A stretch of DNA of 44,897 nt from the NCBI GenBank assembly GCA_902788275.1, contig CADAJV010000008.1:1-44897 (forward strand), in the 5' to 3' direction. A model generated the notes under the pieces. The model saw only the letters and a program-made list of their open reading frames with translations. It searched no databases and was not told the DNA's origin. A program made the translations under genes and the position numbers. Below, one piece after another: positions 39,264-44,897 of this stretch. Position 1 is the stretch's first letter. Each line of letters starts with the position of its first letter. This DNA comes from an uncultured Bacteroidales bacterium. GTDB lineage: Bacteria > Bacteroidota > Bacteroidia > Bacteroidales > Bacteroidaceae.

Positions 39264-41324
39264 ATGAAACTGAATCTCAAGAAAAGCCTGTTTGTGCTGG
39301 CTCTGTTGACAGTCGGCACAAGTTTCTACAGCTGTAAGGACGATGTGGATGAATCTGATCTCTACACGTTCAAGGGTAGCACCATCATCTCCTTCCTGGA
39401 GGAGTCGGAGAACTACACGGACTTTGCCTATGTTTGTTCCAAGGTGAAGCTAAGCAAGAAGAGTGAGTCTAACATCGCGCAGCTGCTGTCCACCCGTGGC
39501 AACTACACTGTGTTTGCGCCTACCAACGAGGCTCTGCATGCTTATCTGGACTCTATCTATGTAACTCCTAACTACGACATCACACAGATACCCGACTCCA
39601 CTGCCGAGTATATCGTCCGCAATGCCATTATAGACAACGGCAATAGTGACGCCTACCTTACCACCGACTTCCTTGTGGGTGCACTGGGAAAGACCAACAT
39701 GAACGACCGCTATATCACCATCAGCTATGACAATGACTCAGTTACCAACAAGGCCATAACGATGGTTAACGAGCATTCCAAGATTGTTAATCCCGACGTG
39801 GAGGTTACCAATGGCGTGGTTCATGGCGTGGACAATGTTGTCCAGATGTCTAACGCCTATCTGCCCGACCTTATTGAGCAGACTCCTAACCTCAAGATTT
39901 TCTCCATGCTGCTCCGTCAGACTGGATGGGATAAGAAGATGGAGGTCTATCGTGATGAGGACTACGAGATGAACCACCCCGAGACGATGACCATAGAGAG
40001 CGGTACCTACCGCTGTCCTGAGCATCGCTACATTGGCTTTACCGCCTTTGTGGAGCCCGATAGCCTCTTTGTTGCCCAGTGGGGAGTGCCCGAGCCCGAC
40101 ATCAAGAATGGCATCCTGCAGAACGGCGAGGAAATCCTGGCCGTTATCAAGGACAGATGCGCAGAGGCCTATCCCGATGCAGCAGGCACCGACCTCAAGC
40201 AGGAGGATAACGCCGTCAACCAGTTTGTCAGCTATCACCTGCTGCCCCAGCGCCTCACTCTTGACAAAATTGTTGTTCACCACGCCGAGATGGGTTTTGC
40301 CTACAGCAACCCCACCCAGCTCTCCATCGACTGCTTCGAGTACTACGAGTCTCTCTGCACCAGCCATCGCCGCATGATGAAGATCACCGAGGGCAAGCAG
40401 ACCGAGGGCAAGCGCATCAACCGTCACTGCAAGCATAAGACCGACGTGGCCGCCGGCGACTTCTATGAGGAGTACGATATAGACCGTCCCGGTATCCTTA
40501 TACATGAGAGCAATAAAAACTATCTCAACAACGCCCTCAACGGATTCTATTACACCATCGACAGCCTGCTTATCTACGACTACGACGTGCCTAACCTCGT
40601 ACTCAACGAGCGTCTGCGTTGGGACGTTACCTCCCTGCTGCCTGAGATGATGACCAATGGTTTCCGCCTGATGACCGACAATGAGTGGCATGTCTTCCCT
40701 CCCGGCTACTTTGAGAATCTTAAGACGGGCAAGGAGTCACGCGTACGCTACCTGCCCTACTGGTCAAGCACAGTGGATAACTATCAGGGCGATGAAATCA
40801 ATGTCAATGGTCAGTATGACATGATTCTGCGTCTGCCGCCCGTTCCGTACTACGGCACGTGGGAGCTCCGTATAGCCAAGCCTACATACCCCACCTTTGG
40901 TATGGCACAGATTTATCTTGGCACCAATCCTGAGAACCTGCAGCCCATCGGCCTGCCCGTTGACCTGCGTCTTAATTACACCCTGCCCGTTATCGGCTAC
41001 GAGACCGACACCGAAGACTGGGATGCCAACTACGAGAACGACCGCGTAATGCGTCTCCACGGCTACATGAAGGCTCCCTATCACGATGGTATCAAGCGTG
41101 GCGGCGGTACAGCCATCACCGAGTCCATGCGCTGCACCAAGACCTATGCCGGCTACGAGCGTATCCGCCGTATCGTAACTCAGGGCACCTTTGGTCCTGA
41201 CGAGGTTTGGTACATCCGCATCAAGTCTGTGCTTGAGAGTACTGCCACCATGTTCCTCTGGGACTACATGGAGTGGGTTCCCAAGTGGGTTTATGCAGGC
41301 ACTGAGATGGAGGATATCTGGTAA
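39264..41324 (+). CDS. Fasciclin (FAS1) domain lipoprotein
   Basis: 686 aa. Signal sequence ending GTSFYSC gives a lipobox with cysteine at about 24. The N-terminal FAS1 domain is marked by IAQLLSTRGNYTVFAPTNEAL (H1 box, about 71-91) and by VVHGVDNVV (H2-like, about 185). A second, degenerate FAS1-like part follows (about 210-370), then beta-rich sequence to the end. In Bacteroidales such lipoproteins are surface adhesion or glycan-binding proteins, often near SusC/SusD, but none is visible here. It is followed by the dockerin protein gene, so the two may be co-expressed. Confidence 0.88.
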   Translation: MKLNLKKSLFVLALLTVGTSFYSCKDDVDESDLYTFKGSTIISFLEESENYTDFAYVCSKVKLSKKSESNIAQLLSTRGNYTVFAPTNEALHAYLDSIYVTPNYDITQIPDSTAEYIVRNAIIDNGNSDAYLTTDFLVGALGKTNMNDRYITISYDNDSVTNKAITMVNEHSKIVNPDVEVTNGVVHGVDNVVQMSNAYLPDLIEQTPNLKIFSMLLRQTGWDKKMEVYRDEDYEMNHPETMTIESGTYRCPEHRYIGFTAFVEPDSLFVAQWGVPEPDIKNGILQNGEEILAVIKDRCAEAYPDAAGTDLKQEDNAVNQFVSYHLLPQRLTLDKIVVHHAEMGFAYSNPTQLSIDCFEYYESLCTSHRRMMKITEGKQTEGKRINRHCKHKTDVAAGDFYEEYDIDRPGILIHESNKNYLNNALNGFYYTIDSLLIYDYDVPNLVLNERLRWDVTSLLPEMMTNGFRLMTDNEWHVFPPGYFENLKTGKESRVRYLPYWSSTVDNYQGDEINVNGQYDMILRLPPVPYYGTWELRIAKPTYPTFGMAQIYLGTNPENLQPIGLPVDLRLNYTLPVIGYETDTEDWDANYENDRVMRLHGYMKAPYHDGIKRGGGTAITESMRCTKTYAGYERIRRIVTQGTFGPDEVWYIRIKSVLESTATMFLWDYMEWVPKWVYAGTEMEDIW

Positions 41325-41369
41325 AAAAGCATAGACTTCCTCGCGCGTACCTTATATTATATAATATAA

Positions 41370-41400
41370 TGGGAGACAGCGGTACAACCGCTGTCTCCCA
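41370..41400 (+). terminator. Perfect 13-bp hairpin between fasciclin and dockerin genes
   Basis: TGGGAGACAGCGG (41370-41382) pairs perfectly with CCGCTGTCTCCCA (41388-41400) around TACAA. Only A-rich sequence follows, without a T-run, so it may be a partial terminator, an mRNA 3'-end stabiliser or a leader element of the next gene. A TTATATTATATAATATAA palindrome precedes it. Confidence 0.55.
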
Positions 41401-41462
41401 ATAAAAATATAAGTAAGAACTTTATTGTTAACCTATTTATTAACTTAAACTTTATTTTGCGT

Positions 41463-44400
41463 ATGAAAAAGTTATACCTTTTCATTGCAGCGGTGTTTGC
41501 AATGCTTTGCACCGTGAGCGTTAGTGCGCAGAAGTACAGCCTTGAGACCGAGGCCACCGAAGGCCCTCAGCCAGGCGTTACTTATGCCATTATGAACGCA
41601 GAAACCAGTATGTTCATTTCCTGCAAGTACGGCACCAGCGGTGGTCTGCTTGAGATTATGGACGACGAGGATGTCCTCTGGCAGATTGAAGCCACAGGAG
41701 AGAAGACCGAGGCCGGCTACGACCTTTGGTATCTTAAGTCAGTAGGTCAGAACCTCTACGTACAGGAGGTTGACCTTGAAGGTCATCCTGGCCTTGACGG
41801 CTATGATGTTTACAACTACAATGGCTTCAACTGGGAGCTTACCGACGACAAGAGCAAGGCTGCCAAGATCGTCATCGCTAAGGGAACCCCCGGCGAGGAC
41901 GTGATTGAAGGCGAGGCTTGGCGTACCAATGGTCCTTCCACTGGTTTCGTTATCAGCCGTCAGAATCTTCCCATCTGGACTTCCGGCGACGGTATTGAGA
42001 GCCCCAAGATGATGAAAATCTCTTATCAGGGTGCCAACGTAGCTTGGGAGCCCTACAACGACGGCTGTGTATCATGGCAGTTCTGGACAGTTAAGAAGCT
42101 CTCTGCTCAGGAAGAGCTCGAGCAGCTTATCGACAACTATAGCAAGACTGAGTTCGTTGCCGGCAATGACCCCGGTTTCTACCGTTCTTCTGTTGTTGAG
42201 GCCTACAACTCCTCGCTCGAGTCTGCAATGATGCTTGTTCTGCAGGCTGCCTCCGAGCAGGAGTATCAGGCTGCAGTTGACGACCTCCGTGCAAAGCGTG
42301 AGGCTGTTGAGGGTGCTTTGATTCCTCTTACCGAGGGCTACTACTTCATCATCAGCGGTTTCGATGATTTCCTTAACAATTTCGGTGTGGAGAAGGCTGT
42401 CTATGACAACACTTCCGCTAACCTGATTGCTTACAAGAACCTCGACGATAACGATGTAAACTTTGTATGGTACATCGCTCCCAACGCCAACAGCGATGCT
42501 GAGGAGAACGAGTTCTGGGTACAGAACTACGCTACCGGCAACTATGTTTATCACGGCACTCAGTGGTACTCATCCTCCACTCCGCTTACTCCGGATCCCT
42601 CTGAGCCTCAGAATATCCGTCAGTACACCAGCGGTAAGTGGTATTGGGGTAGCCGCACCTATCACAACACTTCCTACACCCCGTATGCAAGCTCTGCTCC
42701 TGTAGCAAGCGACAGCGAGGGTAACCTTACCTCTTGGGGCCAGTGGAGTGACGACTCTACCAAGAACACTCACTTCAACCTCTGGTATCTCCGCTCTGTT
42801 GACGATGAGAAGATGGCAGAGTTTGCTGACAAGAAGGCTCAGGTTGACCGCACACAGCAGGTTAACGACCTCGTTACCGAGGCTAAGGACCTCTATGCTA
42901 AGCTCTTTACCTACACTCCGGGCGAGGAAGACCTTATCACTGTAGCAGGCGGTAACGGTTCCATCGACGCTGCTACTCTTGAGACCAACGTTGAGGGCAA
43001 CCAGATTGCTTTCTATCACTTCCGCGGCCAGGGCGTTGCCACTTCCGATGACTACAAGTTCCTCATCGATGGCGACGACGAGACCTATATGCAGGGTTCC
43101 GGCTATATCGAGATTGATATCAGCAAGACTCCTCAGCGCTATGTAACCTTCGAGTACTCTACCCGTTGCGCAAGCATGGAGAAGGGTAATGCCAACCAGC
43201 ACAAGTGGGGTGTACAGGAGCGTCCTAACTTCATTCAGATCTATGTTGCTAAGGACACCGTTGACGGTGGTGACTGGACATTGGTAGGCAGCACCAGCCT
43301 TGGTGCCCTCAAGCAGTCTGAGCTCACTGAGCCCTTCGATCCCGTAAGCTACACCCTCGACCTTGGCGATACCTACGGATTCATCCGCTATGAGGTTATC
43401 TCCAACGCCAATGGCGGCAGCTACTTCACTCTCTCCGAGTTCCAGGTTCATCCTGCCTCTGTTGACGAGACTACCTCTCAGTACTACACCACTGAGGGCA
43501 TGTCTGAGAAGGCTGATGTTCTCCTAGCCACAGCCAATGCTAAGATGGCTACTGCCGCTGAGGCTACCGAGGCTGACATTGCCGAACTGAAGGCTGCTAT
43601 TGCCGACGTTCAGGAGCTCTATGCTGACACTGCAGCCCTTGCCGCTCTGGCAGCCGAGTGCGAGGTACTTGGTACTACCGCTATTGTAGGCGAAGAGATT
43701 GGCCAGGTTTCTAATCAGGATGTTGCCGACGCTCTCGCAACAGCAGCAGAAACTGCTAAGGCTATGATTTCTCCCTCCATCACTGTTGACGAGGTTAAGG
43801 CCCAGATGGCTGCCCTGCGCACCGCTAAGGAGAACTTCCTTGCTGCCCTCACCACCTTCGAGCCCAACACCTTCTACTATCTGCAGTCTCCCCAGTTGGG
43901 ACAGAACCTCTATGCTTCTGCTCCTGACCGCAAGACAACCCTCCAGGTTGGTACCAATGACGGCAAGTACGATGAGTACTCCGCTGAGACCATGTGGATG
44001 TTTGTTCCCGCAGAGGGCGAAGGCACCTACTATGTTCAGAACGTAGCTACCGGTTTCTATCTCACCGAGGCTTCCACCGACGGCACAGAGGCAACCCTCT
44101 CCTACAAGCCTGTTGTTTATGAAATCAACTATACTGGCGACGGTGCTTACACCTTCGTTCCCACCAACGCTATGAACAAGGAGGGTCTGGCCATCGGTAC
44201 TGATCCCACTGCCTCTGAGGCTGACTCCAAGGCAATCTTTACCGAGCCTAATTCTGCTGTTACTTCTTGGGTTATCCTGCCGCTCAGCGAGGATGTTGAG
44301 GCTATCTCCGCTACCGTCACTCCGGGCATCGGCGTACTGGCTCTGCCTTACAACCTCAGCGAGGAGTTCGTTGAACTCAACGAAGGTCTCACCCTCTACG

Positions 44401-44897
44401 GCATTAAGAATATGACCCAGGAGGAGAAGGAAGGCGAACTCGAGACCACTATCGAGCTTTACAAGAAGACTGAGGTAGCTGCCAACGAGGCCGTTATTTA
44501 TCAGCTCACCGCTCCAACCGAAGAGGCTCAGCAGCTTACCATTCCTCTCCCCAGCACCCTCTCTTCAGCCAAGGAGGCAAGCAATGGTATCGTAGGTATG
44601 CTTTATGCACAGGCTGTCAAGGCCGGAGTTGCCCGCAGCAATGGCCAGGCATTTGAGGCTGTTACCGGTACTCCCACCATCGCAGCTCAGACTGGTGTCA
44701 TCGACCCCGCTGCCTTCAAGGCCGAGGTTGCTGACGTTGAGACCGACATGACTCTTGTTATCACAGGCCTCAAGGCTATGAAGACCGCAGTCGCAGCTGA
44801 TGTTGACGGCGACGGCAATGTCAACACCTCCGACGTAGTTGCCATCTACAACTTCATCATCGACGGCACCGGCGTGACCAAGGAGGCAGCCGACGTC
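41463..44897 (+). CDS. Large secreted dockerin-type multidomain protein, cut by window end
   Basis: 1145 codons from ATG 41463 to the window end with no stop. Signal peptide MKKLYLFIAAVFAMLCTVSVSA, then a beta module (GVTYAIMNAETSMFIS..., about 37-210), a helical stretch (about 215-285), a GYYFIISG beta module (about 292-450), a helical segment, an F5/8C-like domain (about 519-663), FIVAR-like helices (about 665-800), a third beta module (NTFYYLQSPQLGQNLYAS, about 802), a domain with GVLALPYNLS (about 958) and a dockerin repeat DVDGDGNVNTSDV (from about 1113), with the second repeat starting at the very end (ADV). Same architecture as the protein at 1-3418. Presumed surface attachment or substrate binding; no catalytic motif seen. 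Confidence 0.88.
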   Translation, partial: MKKLYLFIAAVFAMLCTVSVSAQKYSLETEATEGPQPGVTYAIMNAETSMFISCKYGTSGGLLEIMDDEDVLWQIEATGEKTEAGYDLWYLKSVGQNLYVQEVDLEGHPGLDGYDVYNYNGFNWELTDDKSKAAKIVIAKGTPGEDVIEGEAWRTNGPSTGFVISRQNLPIWTSGDGIESPKMMKISYQGANVAWEPYNDGCVSWQFWTVKKLSAQEELEQLIDNYSKTEFVAGNDPGFYRSSVVEAYNSSLESAMMLVLQAASEQEYQAAVDDLRAKREAVEGALIPLTEGYYFIISGFDDFLNNFGVEKAVYDNTSANLIAYKNLDDNDVNFVWYIAPNANSDAEENEFWVQNYATGNYVYHGTQWYSSSTPLTPDPSEPQNIRQYTSGKWYWGSRTYHNTSYTPYASSAPVASDSEGNLTSWGQWSDDSTKNTHFNLWYLRSVDDEKMAEFADKKAQVDRTQQVNDLVTEAKDLYAKLFTYTPGEEDLITVAGGNGSIDAATLETNVEGNQIAFYHFRGQGVATSDDYKFLIDGDDETYMQGSGYIEIDISKTPQRYVTFEYSTRCASMEKGNANQHKWGVQERPNFIQIYVAKDTVDGGDWTLVGSTSLGALKQSELTEPFDPVSYTLDLGDTYGFIRYEVISNANGGSYFTLSEFQVHPASVDETTSQYYTTEGMSEKADVLLATANAKMATAAEATEADIAELKAAIADVQELYADTAALAALAAECEVLGTTAIVGEEIGQVSNQDVADALATAAETAKAMISPSITVDEVKAQMAALRTAKENFLAALTTFEPNTFYYLQSPQLGQNLYASAPDRKTTLQVGTNDGKYDEYSAETMWMFVPAEGEGTYYVQNVATGFYLTEASTDGTEATLSYKPVVYEINYTGDGAYTFVPTNAMNKEGLAIGTDPTASEADSKAIFTEPNSAVTSWVILPLSEDVEAISATVTPGIGVLALPYNLSEEFVELNEGLTLYGIKNMTQEEKEGELETTIELYKKTEVAANEAVIYQLTAPTEEAQQLTIPLPSTLSSAKEASNGIVGMLYAQAVKAGVARSNGQAFEAVTGTPTIAAQTGVIDPAAFKAEVADVETDMTLVITGLKAMKTAVAADVDGDGNVNTSDVVAIYNFIIDGTGVTKEAADV
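44818..44892. repeat. 75-base dockerin segment identical to the left end (inverted)
   Basis: 44818-44892 equals the reverse complement of 1-75 without mismatch. Both sit inside the first dockerin repeat and the linker to the second. The window stops within or just after it at both ends. Confidence 0.95.

Overview
The window comes from a Bacteroidales genome, most likely a gut Prevotella or close relative. Three things point there. Nearly every promoter I can place carries the Bacteroidetes -7 box TAnnTTTG. Shine-Dalgarno sites are not evident. The gene families (DUF4271, DUF3108, bacterial GH3, succinate-type CoA-transferase, fasciclin lipoprotein, GH2 exo-glycosidase) are typical of the group. 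No plasmid or phage backbone is present; this is chromosomal sequence with one small integrated element.

Layout. 1-3418 (-) and 41463-44897 (+) are two incomplete paralogues of a large secreted dockerin-type surface protein, cut by the window edges inside an identical 75-base dockerin segment. 3657-6382 (-): PAP2-family enzyme, NAD-dependent epimerase and sirtuin, an apparent operon. 6488-9556 (+): RNase R and a DUF4886 SGNH-like protein. 9557-10486: a repeat-rich gap with terminator-like hairpins, three copies of a 9-nt-period iteron/hairpin module and a gene remnant. 10487-15019 (-): SGNH hydrolase, C1 peptidase (bleomycin hydrolase type), CoA-transferase. 15116-19397 (-): GH3 protein, Ig-like lipoprotein, DUF3108 protein. 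19535-23804 (-): metK, LOG-family protein, DUF4271, hemD, rnpA, yidD, behind one strong promoter and a leader that matches a SAM-II riboswitch. 24434-29132 (-): PurF-like protein, small lipoprotein, GH2 enzyme, small lipoprotein, ThiF/MoeB-like protein.

29380-29454 is tRNA-Arg(CCT). A ~4.7-kb integrative element (29437-34122) has inserted in its 3' end, leaving a 19-bp direct repeat of the tRNA end at both borders. It encodes a tyrosine integrase, a 56-aa protein, an unknown protein with an AT-hook-like segment, an excisionase-like HTH protein, another unknown, and a replication protein resembling the gene II/X initiators of filamentous phages. No relaxase, capsid or phage-assembly gene is visible. 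To its right lie two minisatellites (22-bp inverted units and 21-bp direct units), then an MscS-type channel, cysS, a fasciclin lipoprotein and the second dockerin protein.

Most notable: the SAM-II-like leader controlling a six-gene cluster that includes RNase P protein and YidD; the compact int-rep element; and two families of intergenic hairpin elements whose stems change in concert while their loops or ends stay constant.
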